In this document: one piece after another, positions 1 to 8,305 of the stretch
Position numbering within the stretch: the stretch's first letter is position 1
Layout of the letters: each line of letters opens with the position of its first letter
Assembly: GCF_024979235.1 (NCBI RefSeq)
Contig: NZ_JANLCM010000002.1
Span: forward strand, 992,001-1,056,000
Source: Herbiconiux aconitum
GTDB lineage: Bacteria; Actinomycetota; Actinomycetes; Actinomycetales; Microbacteriaceae
Direction of reading: 5' to 3'
Length of the DNA: 64,000 bases
Notes under the pieces: model-generated
Databases searched by the model: none
What the model was told of the DNA's origin: nothing
What the model saw: the letters and a program-made list of their open reading frames with translations, nothing else
Made by a program: the position numbers and the translations under genes

Positions 1-305
1 GCGAAACCGAGGTTCGAGGTGACGGCCGCCATCGCCGGCACGAGCAGGAACGGGTCGTTGTTCGGCGTCTGCACCCCGCGAACGACCGCCGGGTCGCGGC
101 TGCCGTCGTAGACGTTGTAGGTGCCCACGACGTCGGCGAGGAAGATCGCGTCGAAGAGCCCGCGCTCGAGCAGCTTCGCCGTCTCGGTCCAGTACGACAG
201 CTCGGTGTAGCGGTGTCGGTTGTTCTCCGGATGCCGCCAGAGACCGTGATTGATGTGGCTCGGCGTGTTCATCTCGAAGCCGTTGAAGTGCAGCTCTTTC
301 GTCAT
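1..305 (-). CDS. LLM-class flavin-dependent monooxygenase, N-terminal part (truncated by window edge)
   Basis: The reverse strand encodes 101 residues beginning MTKELHFNGFEMNTPSHINH and runs off the left edge without a stop. The opening, with its segment LLERGLFDAIFLADVVGTYN and the following DPAVVRGVQTPNNDP, is typical of the NtaA/SnaA/DszA branch of bacterial luciferase-like monooxygenases. These use reduced FMN from a partner reductase to oxidise small organic substrates such as chelators or sulfur compounds. It is transcribed away from the ABC transporter/FAD oxidoreductase operon, so the two units probably serve the same catabolic pathway. The substrate cannot be read from this fragment. 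The family call is firm; the pathway is inference. Confidence 0.85.
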   Translation of the reverse strand, partial: MTKELHFNGFEMNTPSHINHGLWRHPENNRHRYTELSYWTETAKLLERGLFDAIFLADVVGTYNVYDGSRDPAVVRGVQTPNNDPFLLVPAMAAVTSNLGF

Positions 306-347
306 TCCGCCACTCTCGATGCCCTTCTCGCGCGGGCGCAAGCCGCA

Positions 348-372
348 CGTAACACGGCGCAAAACAGTTACG
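348..372. promoter_or_regulatory. Dyad in the divergent promoter region of the monooxygenase and transporter operons
   Basis: CGTAAC (348-353) and GTTACG (367-372) form a perfect 6-bp inverted repeat with a 13-nt spacer. It sits in the 171-nt gap between the two divergent starts (305 and 477). This is the size and place expected of an operator controlling both units. No regulator gene is present in the window at this end, and no clear -35/-10 pair was recognised. Confidence 0.3.
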
Positions 373-476
373 CCAGGCGTCGTCATGTGACGGCGGCGGC
401 TATCGGTCGCGCCGTGCCGCCCCCTACCGTCTGAGCATCCCCCGACCACCGACCTCCCGTTCAGGAGAACAGCTCG

Positions 477-2117
477 ATGTCCAATCACTTCCGAGTCCTG
501 CCGATCGTGGCCCTCGCCACCGCAGCAGCCTTGACGCTCGCCGGATGCTCCGCGGGCGCCTCGGCCGGACCCGCCGCCGATGCGCAGCGCGTCGAGGGCG
601 GCACCATCGTCTACGGCCACCAGCAGGAACCCGCGTGCGTGTTCGGCGGCTGGATCGAGCAGGCCTACCTCTCCACCCAGGTGCTCGACAGCCTGGTCTC
701 ACTCGACGAGAACTCCCAGGTCGTGCCGTGGCTCGCGGAGTCGTGGGAGGAATCCGACGACCAGCTCACCTGGACCTTCCACCTCAAGCCCGGTGTGACC
801 TTCACCGACGGCACGCCCGTGAACGCCGAGGCCATCGCCTACAACTTCGACTACTGGGTCGGCGGCGGCAACAGCACCGCGAAGGTGTGGCTGCAGGGCT
901 ACTACCAGTCGGCCGAGGCGATCGACGACACCACGGTCGCCATCCATCTGCAGAAGCCCTACGCGCTGCTGCCCGAGACGCTCACCCAGGGCTATTTCGG
1001 CATCCAGTCGGAGCAGGCGCTGAAGACGCGCTCCGACGAGGACAACTGCAACAGCCCCATCGGCTCCGGAGCCTTCGTCGTGAAGCAGTGGAACCGTGGG
1101 CAGGACATCGTGCTCACCCGCAACGACGACTACACCTCACCGCCTGCGAACGCGAAGCACACGGGGCCCGCCTACGTCGACGAGATCGACTGGAGGTTCG
1201 TGCCCGACCCCACCACCAGGGTCGCCTCGCTCCGCGCCGATGAGACGAACGCCATCTACGACGTGCCGGCGATCGAGTGGTCGACCCTCGAGGGTCAGGG
1301 TTACCAGCTCGAGAAGTACGTGACCCACGGCCGCCCGCAGCAGCTGACCTTCAACACCGCCGAGGGGCCATTCACCGACGAGAACGTGCGCAAGGCCTTC
1401 GCCTACAGCCTCGATCGCGAGCCGCTGGTCGAGACCATCGGGCACGGCGTCATCCCCTACGAGGGCAACGGCGGCGTCAGCCAGACCACGCCGGGCTACA
1501 GCCAGGCAGCGGCCGACACCTACTCCTTCGACGCCGACAAGGCGAACGAGCTGCTGGATGCCGCCGGCTGGACAGGCCACGACGCCGACGGCTACCGCAC
1601 GAAAGACGGTCAGACCCTCGAGGTCGTGCTGCCGTACGGCGCCGGCTCGATCATCAATGCCGACGGCGCCTCGATCCTCCAGGGCGTGCAGGAGCAGGTG
1701 AAGGCCACCGGCTTCAAGGTGAAGCTCATCCCCGTGCCGCAGAGCGAGTTCTTCTCCGGCGCCTACTCCAAGCCCTCGGAGAAGGACATCAGCGCGGGCT
1801 ACTGGACGAGCGTCGGCTCCGGCATCCTGCTGATCAACTGGGGTCAGAGCACTCCGGATGCCCCGAACTACAACAACGCGGCGTTCTACAACAGCCCCGA
1901 GCTCGAGAACGACATCCTGCAGGCCAATTCCACGGCCGACCCGGATGCGCGGAACGCCCTCTACGCCCAGGCGCAGCAGTACATCGCCGACCACGCCCTG
2001 GCCATCGGCCTCTACGACCGGCTGAGCACCCTCGCGGTCTCGCCGTATCTGAAAGACGTGTGGCAGGAGAACGCACAGGGAGGCCCGGTGTTCTATGACG
2101 CCTACTTCGTCAAGTGA
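477..2117 (+). CDS. ABC transporter substrate-binding lipoprotein, family 5 (peptide/nickel/opine type)
   Basis: This 546-residue exported lipoprotein captures the substrate of the adjacent ABC importer. A type II signal peptide is visible, with a hydrophobic core at residues 7-20 and lipobox LAGC with the lipidated cysteine at residue 24. The mature part shows the family-5 pattern: an early YGHQQEP strand, then WTFHLKPGVTFTDGTPV and, later, FTDENVRKAFAYSLDR. Length is usual for the DppA/OppA family. AGGAGA at 463-468 supports the ATG at 477. It is the first gene of a five-gene chain with overlapping ends. The ligand is unknown; family-5 binders take oligopeptides, metals with chelators, opines or sugars, and the FAD oxidoreductase at the operon end hints at an amine or amino-acid derivative. 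Confidence 0.93.
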   Translation: MSNHFRVLPIVALATAAALTLAGCSAGASAGPAADAQRVEGGTIVYGHQQEPACVFGGWIEQAYLSTQVLDSLVSLDENSQVVPWLAESWEESDDQLTWTFHLKPGVTFTDGTPVNAEAIAYNFDYWVGGGNSTAKVWLQGYYQSAEAIDDTTVAIHLQKPYALLPETLTQGYFGIQSEQALKTRSDEDNCNSPIGSGAFVVKQWNRGQDIVLTRNDDYTSPPANAKHTGPAYVDEIDWRFVPDPTTRVASLRADETNAIYDVPAIEWSTLEGQGYQLEKYVTHGRPQQLTFNTAEGPFTDENVRKAFAYSLDREPLVETIGHGVIPYEGNGGVSQTTPGYSQAAADTYSFDADKANELLDAAGWTGHDADGYRTKDGQTLEVVLPYGAGSIINADGASILQGVQEQVKATGFKVKLIPVPQSEFFSGAYSKPSEKDISAGYWTSVGSGILLINWGQSTPDAPNYNNAAFYNSPELENDILQANSTADPDARNALYAQAQQYIADHALAIGLYDRLSTLAVSPYLKDVWQENAQGGPVFYDAYFVK

Positions 2118-3126
2118 CACGCTGACCCCGCCCGCCGCGCCGGCCCCCTCCGGGCCGGCCGGCGGCGGGGCCCGCGCCCCCCGCCGCTTTCCGTGGCGGA
2201 TGATCGCCGGCAAGCTCGCCGGCGCCGTCGTGGTGCTCTGGGGCGCCGCCACCGCCGCGTTCCTGGCGCAGACCGCCCTACCGGGTGACCGCGCCACCAT
2301 CATCCTCAACATCCGGGCCGGCCAGGCGATCGAGCGCACCCCCGCCGAGCTCGCCGCCATCAACCAGGAGTACGGCCTGCAGAACCCCCTGCTGGTGCAG
2401 TATCTCGAGTACCTGCGCGGCATCGTCACCGGAGATCTCGGAACCTCCTACCAGCAGCACCGCCCGGTCGCCGCCATCATCGGCGAGCAGATGTGGCCCA
2501 CCATCGTGCTGACGCTCACCGCGGTCCTTCTCGCCTGGGTGATCATGGTGGTCTGGGTCACCCTGACGGCCGGCCGCGGCACGAAGGTCAGCTCGGTCGG
2601 CGCGGTGCTCGACACCGCAGTGGCGGGACTGCCCCACTACTGGCTCGGCATCATCCTGCTGCTCGTGTTCGCCCTCACGCTGGGCTGGTTCCCCGTGATC
2701 AGCGGCACCAGTCCGAACGGGCTGTTCCTCCCCGCGCTCACCCTCGCCATCCCGCTCGCCGGATTCATGGGGCAGGCCACGAGGGCGGAGTTCGAGCGCT
2801 CGCTCGACCAGCCCTTCGTGATCACCGCCCGGATGCGCGGCATGGGCGACTGGGCCGTGCGGCTCAAACACGTGCTGCGACACTCGGTGCTGCCCGCGGT
2901 CACCCTCTCGGGCTGGGCGCTCGGCGCCACCATCTCGGGTGCCGTGATCGTGGAGTCGATCTTCACCCGCTCGGGCATCGGATCGGTGCTCGTCACGGCC
3001 GTGAACACCCAGGACCTGCCCGTCGTCACAGGCATCGTCATCCTGATCGCCGCGCTCTACGTCGTCGCGAACATCCTCGTCGACATCGCCTACGTCCTCA
3101 TCGATCCGAGGTTGAAGAAATCATGA
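2095..3126 (+). CDS. ABC transporter permease, DppB type
   Basis: This 343-residue inner-membrane permease is the first of the pair forming the importer channel. After a Pro/Ala-rich cytoplasmic start of about 35 residues come a membrane helix, the conserved periplasmic loop ending GDLGTSYQQHRPV, and five further helices. The EAA-type loop that docks the ATPase reads roughly ITARMRGMGDWAVRLKHVLR. The first ATG overlaps the end of the binding-protein gene by 23 nt. A later ATG at the start of MIAGKLAG would remove the low-complexity leader and cannot be excluded. The end overlaps the next gene by four bases (ATGA), indicating translational coupling. Confidence 0.92.
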   Translation: MTPTSSSDTLTPPAAPAPSGPAGGGARAPRRFPWRMIAGKLAGAVVVLWGAATAAFLAQTALPGDRATIILNIRAGQAIERTPAELAAINQEYGLQNPLLVQYLEYLRGIVTGDLGTSYQQHRPVAAIIGEQMWPTIVLTLTAVLLAWVIMVVWVTLTAGRGTKVSSVGAVLDTAVAGLPHYWLGIILLLVFALTLGWFPVISGTSPNGLFLPALTLAIPLAGFMGQATRAEFERSLDQPFVITARMRGMGDWAVRLKHVLRHSVLPAVTLSGWALGATISGAVIVESIFTRSGIGSVLVTAVNTQDLPVVTGIVILIAALYVVANILVDIAYVLIDPRLKKS

Positions 3127-3980
3127 CCGCATTGGGCCAGCCGCTCCTCACCAAGCCCGTCTCCGCGAAGCTCGCCGCGACGCCGTGGGGCTTCTTCCTC
3201 TCGATCGCGGTGCTGCTGTTCTTCGTGGTGGCCGCCGTCTTCCCGGCGGCGCTCGCCACCCACGATCCGTATGCCATGGATTTCGCGAACGCCCTGCATC
3301 CGCCGTCGTTCGTGTTCTGGTTCGGCACCGACGAGTCGGGCCGCGATCTCTACAGCCGCGTGATCTACGGCACCCGCGAGTCGCTCCTGATCGGCGTCGG
3401 CGCGACGGCCGTGAGCCTCAGCCTCGCGCTCGTGCTGGGCTCGCTCGCCGCCCTGTCGGGGCGTTTCGCCTCTGCCGCCGTGAACCGCATCATCGAGGTG
3501 CTGTTCGCCTTCCCCACCCTGCTGTTCGCCCTGCTCCTGGTGGCGGTCATCGGCCCGTCGGCGATGTCGCAGGTGGTGGCCGTCGGCGTCGGCACGGCGC
3601 CGGGGTACGCCCGCATCATCCGCGGCCAGATCCTGAAGGCGAAGGACTCCGGATACGTCGAAGCGGCGGTCGCGCTCGGTCACCCCCGCGCGTGGATCCT
3701 CCGCAACCACGTGCTGCCGAACGCGCTGCGGCCCCTGGTGGCGATCTTCGCGCTCTCGGTCGGCCAGTCGATCGTGTGGGCGTCGAGCCTGTCGTTCCTC
3801 GGGCTCGGAGTCGCACCGCCGTCGCCGGAGTGGGGCGCGCTGCTCGACGCCGGCAAGCAGTACATCACCCAGGCGGGCTGGCTGACCGTGCTGCCCGGCC
3901 TCGTGATCGTGGTGCTCGCGCTGGCCGCGACCACGCTCGGCAAGCACATCCAGAACATCCTCGAGAAGGACGAGAAATGA
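3123..3980 (+). CDS. ABC transporter permease, DppC type
   Basis: This 285-residue second permease has six predicted membrane helices. It carries the DppC signature loop FVFWFGTDESGRDLYSRVIY after the first helix and an EAA loop around VEAAVALGHPRAWILRNHVLPN that contacts the ATP-binding domains. The ATG at 3123 overlaps the previous stop (ATGA). The reading frame is open much further upstream, but that extension is Arg/His-rich read-through of the neighbouring gene in another frame, so the overlapping ATG is chosen. Its own end again overlaps the following ATG. The chain of four-base overlaps implies stoichiometric translation of the importer. Confidence 0.92.
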   Translation: MTALGQPLLTKPVSAKLAATPWGFFLSIAVLLFFVVAAVFPAALATHDPYAMDFANALHPPSFVFWFGTDESGRDLYSRVIYGTRESLLIGVGATAVSLSLALVLGSLAALSGRFASAAVNRIIEVLFAFPTLLFALLLVAVIGPSAMSQVVAVGVGTAPGYARIIRGQILKAKDSGYVEAAVALGHPRAWILRNHVLPNALRPLVAIFALSVGQSIVWASSLSFLGLGVAPPSPEWGALLDAGKQYITQAGWLTVLPGLVIVVLALAATTLGKHIQNILEKDEK

Positions 3981-5704
3981 CGACCGCGGCTGCCTCTGCG
4001 AATCCTCTTCTGCGCGTCGACCACCTGAACGTCGGCTTCACCCGGGGCGGCGAGACCCGTTCCGTGGTGAAAGACGTCTCGTTCACACTGCAGGCCGGCG
4101 AATGCCTCGCGATCGTGGGTGAATCCGGGTCGGGCAAGAGCGTCACGGCCCGCACCATCGTGGGCCTCACCGGGGCGAACGCCGTGGTCGAGGCGGAGAC
4201 GCTCGAACTCGACGGGATCGATCTCGCGACCGTGCCCGAGAAGGCGTGGCGCGGCATCCGCGGCCGCCGAGTGGGCTTCATCCTGCAGGATGCGCTGGTC
4301 TCGCTCGACCCGCTGCGGCCGGTCGGCAAGGAGATCGAGGAGGCGCTGGCACTGCACGGGTGGGGCTCGCGCGCGGCGCGCAAGCGCAAGGTCGTCGACC
4401 TGCTCGAGTCGGTCGGCGTGCCGAACGCGGCCGTGCGGGCGCGGCAGCGGCCCGACGAGCTCTCCGGAGGTCTGCGCCAGCGCGCGCTGATCGCCTCGGC
4501 ACTCGCGCTCGGCCCCGAACTGGTGATCGCCGACGAACCCACCACGGCGCTCGACGTCACGGTGCAGGCGCAGGTGCTCGACCTCATCGCGGGCATGAAG
4601 AAGCGCGGCGTCTCGGTCATCCTGATCAGCCACGACCTGTCGGTGGTCGCCCGGCTCGCCGACCACATCCTCGTGATGAAGGGCGGATCGGTTCTCGAGA
4701 GCGGGTCGGCGCACCAGGTGCTCACCGCGCCGGAGCACGAGTACACGCAGGCTCTGATCGACGCCGTGCCCGGGGGGCACACCCGGGGCGAGCGGCTCGG
4801 ACCGGCGCTCGACGTCGCGCTGCCGGCGCCCGATTCCCGGGTGCCGCTGGATGCGTCGGAGGGTCCGGTGCTCGAGGCCCGCGACCTGGTGAAGCGGTTC
4901 CGCGGCCCCGGCGGCGTGCCGAGCACGGCGGTCGATCACGTGTCGTTCACGCTCGAGCGCGGGGCCACGCTCGGCATCGTCGGCGAATCCGGATCGGGCA
5001 AGAGCACCACCGCGCGCATCGCGCTCGCGCTCACGGGCGCCGACGAGGGCTGGGTGAAGCTGGTCGGCCAGGACTGGTCGAGCGTGAAGGAGTCGAAGCG
5101 GCGCCACCTGCGCAACCGCATCGCGGTGGTCTACCAAGACCCTCTCAGCTCCTTCGATCCGCGCTGGACCGTAGAGCGCATCCTCGTCGACGCGGTGGGG
5201 CAGGCCGACCGGGTGTCACCGGATGCGCATGCCCGGGCCCGCGATCTGCTGCGGCAGGTGGGACTGACCGACGAGGTGCTGCCTCGGCTTCCGCTCAAGC
5301 TCTCGGGCGGCCAACGCCAGCGCGTGGCGATCGCGCGGGCGCTCGCCACCGAGCCCTCGATCATCGTGCTCGATGAGGCGGTGTCGGCGCTCGACGTGTC
5401 GGTGCAGGCGCAGATCCTCGACCTGCTGGTCGAGCTGCAGGACCGCATCGGCCTCAGCTACCTCTTCATCTCGCACGACCTCGGCGTGATCCACCACATG
5501 AGCGACACGGTGCTCGTGATGAAGGACGGCGCGGTCGTGGAGCGCGGAACGGCGGATGACGTGTTCCTGCGGCCGCAGCATCCGTACACGCAGGAGCTCG
5601 TGCGGTCGCTGCCGACGCTGGAGGAGCCGCGCGGGGCAGGGGCGGCGTCTGCATCATCGACCGGCTCCCTTCCGACCCGAGCCACGGAGGCGGCCGCACG
5701 GTGA
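3977..5704 (+). CDS. ABC transporter ATP-binding protein with two fused ATPase domains (DppD-DppF type)
   Basis: This 575-residue protein contains both nucleotide-binding domains of the importer. Walker A motifs GESGSGKS lie at residues 48-55 and 336-343. The first signature motif reads LSGGLRQRA, a slight departure from the canonical LSGGQ found in the second domain (LSGGQRQRV). Walker B strands read LVIADEP and IIVLDEA, and each is followed by a switch histidine (LISHDLSVV, FISHDLGVI). Each half ends with the oligopeptide-type C-terminal segment (HEYTQALIDAVPG, HPYTQELVRSLPT). The fusion is common in actinobacteria. The ATG overlaps the permease stop by four bases, and the last bases overlap the GTG of the next gene. 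Confidence 0.93.
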   Translation: MTTAAASANPLLRVDHLNVGFTRGGETRSVVKDVSFTLQAGECLAIVGESGSGKSVTARTIVGLTGANAVVEAETLELDGIDLATVPEKAWRGIRGRRVGFILQDALVSLDPLRPVGKEIEEALALHGWGSRAARKRKVVDLLESVGVPNAAVRARQRPDELSGGLRQRALIASALALGPELVIADEPTTALDVTVQAQVLDLIAGMKKRGVSVILISHDLSVVARLADHILVMKGGSVLESGSAHQVLTAPEHEYTQALIDAVPGGHTRGERLGPALDVALPAPDSRVPLDASEGPVLEARDLVKRFRGPGGVPSTAVDHVSFTLERGATLGIVGESGSGKSTTARIALALTGADEGWVKLVGQDWSSVKESKRRHLRNRIAVVYQDPLSSFDPRWTVERILVDAVGQADRVSPDAHARARDLLRQVGLTDEVLPRLPLKLSGGQRQRVAIARALATEPSIIVLDEAVSALDVSVQAQILDLLVELQDRIGLSYLFISHDLGVIHHMSDTVLVMKDGAVVERGTADDVFLRPQHPYTQELVRSLPTLEEPRGAGAASASSTGSLPTRATEAAAR

Positions 5705-6903
5705 CCGAGTTCGTCGACACGATCGTCGCCGGAGGAGGCACCGCCGGTTCGGCCGCCGCCTGGCAGCTCGCCCGGCGCGGCGCCGAGGTGCTGCTGCTGG
5801 AGACGTGCCCAGCCGTCGACGACAGCCCCGGCCGGGCCTTCGAACTTGCGTACGCCGATCCGGTGTATCAGGCGCTCGCGACGGAGTCGGCGGAGCTGTG
5901 GGACTCGGTGTCGGCGGCGGGCCAGGGCGGCTCGGCGCCGGTGCTCGATCGCACCGGTGCCGTGCTGCACGGCCACGCTCCTCGGCTCGAGGTGGCCGCC
6001 GAGGCGCTCGTCCGGGCCCGGCTCGCTCACGAGATCCTCTCGGCGGCCGACGCCGAGTCACGGTGGCCGGGGCTGCGGTTCGGCGGAAGCGTGCTGTTCA
6101 CCCCGCAAGGTGGACGGCTGCGGGAGGGCGCGGCGATCACGGCGCTGCGAGGGGCCGCGGTGGCTGAGGGGGCGCGGGTCGTCGCCGGCGCGACCATCAC
6201 GCGCATCCGCATTCTCGGCGACGACCTCGCGCGGCTCGAGGTGCGCAGGGCCGCGGCGGGCGACGACCCGACGCCCCCGCACGGATCGACATTCGGCGAG
6301 GTGCAGGAGATCGACTGCCGGCGGCTCGTGGTGGCGCTCGGCGCGTCGACGGCGAAGCTGCTGCGCGGGCTCGTGGCGCTCCCCAGGATCACGTCGACGC
6401 GGGACTCGTCGATCGTTCTCCCGACCTCGCGGGGAACCGCTCCGGCCGTGCTGCACCTCCCCGATCCCACCGCTCCCGGGCAGCGCTACTGGCGCGGTGA
6501 CGCCGCTGTGCTCGGCGGTGAAGGCAGCGTGTCAGTGGGCTGGCGCGACATCCGGTCGTCCGGGGAGTCGTCTGCGCGCTCGGGCGCGGTGCCGCCCCGC
6601 GAGCTCGCCGCGCTGCTGCGCTACGCGCGCGAATGGGCGCCAGGCGCCGATGCCACGGTGCCGACGCTGACCTCCCGGGTGCGCACCTCGGCGCACCACG
6701 GCGATTTCGTGATCGACCGGATCGGCCCCGTGATCGTGGGTGCCGGCTTCGGAGCCGCCGGTGCCGGCCTCGCGCCGGCTGTCGGGAGGCTCCTCGCCGG
6801 GCTGGTGGAGGGTACGGCTGCTCCCGGCCGCTTCGCCCTGCGCCCCGATCGCCGTCGCGCCTTCGATCCGGCCGCACCCGGGAGATCAGTTCGTCGCGCC
6901 TGA
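5701..6903 (+). CDS. NAD(P)/FAD-dependent oxidoreductase of the DAO / sarcosine oxidase type
   Basis: This 400-residue flavoenzyme is probably an amine or amino-acid oxidase or dehydrogenase. The N-terminal Rossmann motif reads GGGTAGSAAAWQLARRG followed by the acidic strand end LLLE, which binds the FAD ribose. The C-terminal FAD segment is IVGAGFGAAGAGLAPAVGRL. Layout and length match the DadA/SoxA/N-methyltryptophan-oxidase family. Translation starts at GTG 5701, four bases inside the ATPase gene, so it is co-translated with the importer. The natural reading is that the operon imports an amine-containing compound and oxidises it. The exact substrate is unknown. Confidence 0.82.
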   Translation: MTEFVDTIVAGGGTAGSAAAWQLARRGAEVLLLETCPAVDDSPGRAFELAYADPVYQALATESAELWDSVSAAGQGGSAPVLDRTGAVLHGHAPRLEVAAEALVRARLAHEILSAADAESRWPGLRFGGSVLFTPQGGRLREGAAITALRGAAVAEGARVVAGATITRIRILGDDLARLEVRRAAAGDDPTPPHGSTFGEVQEIDCRRLVVALGASTAKLLRGLVALPRITSTRDSSIVLPTSRGTAPAVLHLPDPTAPGQRYWRGDAAVLGGEGSVSVGWRDIRSSGESSARSGAVPPRELAALLRYAREWAPGADATVPTLTSRVRTSAHHGDFVIDRIGPVIVGAGFGAAGAGLAPAVGRLLAGLVEGTAAPGRFALRPDRRRAFDPAAPGRSVRRA

Positions 6904-6957
6904 CGCACGTCGCCCCCACCCGGCCCGCCGGCCGCCGCCCGCAGCAAGCGCTTGCCG

Positions 6958-7773
6958 TCACCACTCGTGGCGTGCACCGGCCGACCGCGCACGCTGCAGC
7001 ACCGTGTTGACCCACACCGGCTCGTCGTTGGCCGACTCCGCGAGGCGCACCATGCCGGGCCAGCCCGCGTAGAACCCGTCACCGAGATCACTCGCGATCA
7101 CTCCGGCGCCCTTCGCCGCCAGCGCTCCGACGAAGCTCCGCAGCTCGCGCGCATCCTGTGCAGCCGACGGCGGATCGAGCACGACCACGTCGTCCTCTCC
7201 CACCTCACGAAGCACCTCGAACAGGCTGCCCACCGAGAGGGAGACGTCGCGCGAACGCAGCAGAGTCGCGAGTTCACGGAGTCCGGCCGCGTCGAAGGCG
7301 ACGGCGTCCCGCCCGTAGTGGGCGTCGCCGAACTCCTGCAACGGTTCGCCGGCGGCATCCGGGCGCGCCGTGCCCCGCAGGTACACGAATCGGGCTGCCC
7401 GCGTGACCGACGGCATCCGCTCCACCGTCTCGGCCGGTTGATCGCGCACAGCAGCGAACCGGGCCGGGTCGTGGGCGGCGGCGAGATCCTGGATGCCCGC
7501 GACCAGCCCGCCGACGTCGTCGCGCACGCTCTCCCACACCGCCATGACATCGGGGTTCGGGCTGCTGAATCCGAACCAGCCCTCCGGATGGCGCTGCAGG
7601 AGCGCGATGGCCGCCGCCCCGCCGTCGAGGAGAGGCAGGAAGCATCCGCGGATCTCCTCCGGCGCCGCCGCCGCGAGGAAGCCCGAGACGCGGCGCCGAC
7701 GCGGACTTTCGAGATAGGGCGACGGGATGCGCCGGGATCGGGTCACCCCTCCATCATCCCGCGCCCTGGTCAT
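6958..7773 (-). CDS. Degenerate D12-class adenine-specific DNA methyltransferase-like protein (probable pseudoenzyme)
   Basis: This 271-residue soluble protein has the segment order of Dam/D12-class N6-adenine methyltransferases. A motif-I-like FLPLLDGGAAAIALL is at 45-59 (family form near PFVGGGA). SSPNPDVMAVWESVRDD is at 70-86 (family form D-x-N-x-D/L-...-VRDD). RAARFVYLRGT is at 125-135. GSLFEVLREVGEDDVVVLDPPS ends at 203, where active enzymes have DPPY. The catalytic Tyr is Ser, and motif I lacks its usual first Gly and aromatic residue, so methylation is unlikely. The start may be the ATG at 7773 or the GTG at 7746. No restriction gene is adjacent. Fold assignment is by motif reading only. 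Confidence 0.55.
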   Translation of the reverse strand: MTRARDDGGVTRSRRIPSPYLESPRRRRVSGFLAAAAPEEIRGCFLPLLDGGAAAIALLQRHPEGWFGFSSPNPDVMAVWESVRDDVGGLVAGIQDLAAAHDPARFAAVRDQPAETVERMPSVTRAARFVYLRGTARPDAAGEPLQEFGDAHYGRDAVAFDAAGLRELATLLRSRDVSLSVGSLFEVLREVGEDDVVVLDPPSAAQDARELRSFVGALAAKGAGVIASDLGDGFYAGWPGMVRLAESANDEPVWVNTVLQRARSAGARHEW

Positions 7774-7794
7774 AGCCGGGCCCGTTCGCAGACA

Positions 7795-7859
7795 TGTAAA
7801 GAATCATTGACATCAAGTCGACTCTTCTTTACTCTGGCAGATGTCAACATTCTTTTACA
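7795..7859 (+). promoter_or_regulatory. Promoter inside a large inverted repeat, probable auto-operator of the XRE regulator
   Basis: The segment 7795-7814 recurs inverted at 7840-7859, with perfect 8-bp inner arms TTGACATC (7807-7814) and GATGTCAA (7840-7847) and outer arms TGTAAA-GAAT / ATTC-TTTTACA that differ by one inserted A. A -35 TTGACA (7807-7812) and a -10-like TACTCT (7830-7835) 17 nt later lie inside it. Bound regulator would therefore cover the promoter. The dyad precedes the membrane protein/XRE pair. It also covers the ATG at 7841, which argues for translation from 7877. Confidence 0.6.
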
Positions 7860-7876
7860 TTCAGATCGGAGTTCGC

Positions 7877-8305
7877 ATGTCGTTCGAAGAGAGGAACACG
7901 TGGGCGTTCCTGTTCATCGCCGTCGCGGCCTACCTCTGCTATGTCGTGATCGTGCTGGTCGTGGCAGGCGGTCGCCCGCTCGTGGAGGTCGACTACGGGC
8001 CGATCATGCTCTCGACCATCGGAGCGGCGATCGTCGCCGGCATCCTCGCGAACATCGTGATCTCGACCATCTGGCGCAAAGGCGCCGGCAAGGCCGACCA
8101 GCGCGACAAGGAGATCAGCCGATTCGGCGACCACGTGGGTCAGGCTTTCGTGGTGATCGGCGCGGTGGTCGCGATGCTGCTGGCCATCGTGCAGTTCGAC
8201 TACTTCTGGATCGCGAACGCCGTCTACCTGGCCTTCGTGCTCTCCGCCCTGCTCGGCTCGATCGCGAAACTCGTCGCCTACCGTCGGGGGTTCCAGCCGT
8301 GGTGA
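7877..8305 (+). CDS. Small four-helix integral membrane protein, partner of an XRE regulator
   Basis: This 142-residue protein of unknown function has four hydrophobic helices, at about residues 8-30, 42-65, 89-108 and 112-134. A charged cytoplasmic loop (RKGAGKADQRDKEISRFGDH) lies between helices 2 and 3. It ends YRRGFQPW. The start is set at ATG 7877 because GGAG sits at 7868-7871; an in-frame ATG at 7841 lies within the operator dyad and would add 12 residues. Its stop overlaps the GTG of the XRE gene by four bases. Membrane protein plus tiny XRE regulator pairs are widespread in Firmicutes and actinobacteria, but the trigger sensed is unknown. Confidence 0.7.
   Translation: MSFEERNTWAFLFIAVAAYLCYVVIVLVVAGGRPLVEVDYGPIMLSTIGAAIVAGILANIVISTIWRKGAGKADQRDKEISRFGDHVGQAFVVIGAVVAMLLAIVQFDYFWIANAVYLAFVLSALLGSIAKLVAYRRGFQPW

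Noticed and set aside
213..434. 73-codon plus-strand frame at the left end
   Set aside because: It overlaps the monooxygenase gene on the opposite strand and the divergent control region, has no ribosome site and resembles no protein.
7841..7876. ATG 7841 as start of the membrane protein gene
   Set aside because: This codon lies within the right arm of the promoter dyad only 5 nt after the -10. ATG 7877 has a GGAG site and gives a normal N-terminus. A leaderless start at 7841 cannot be fully excluded.
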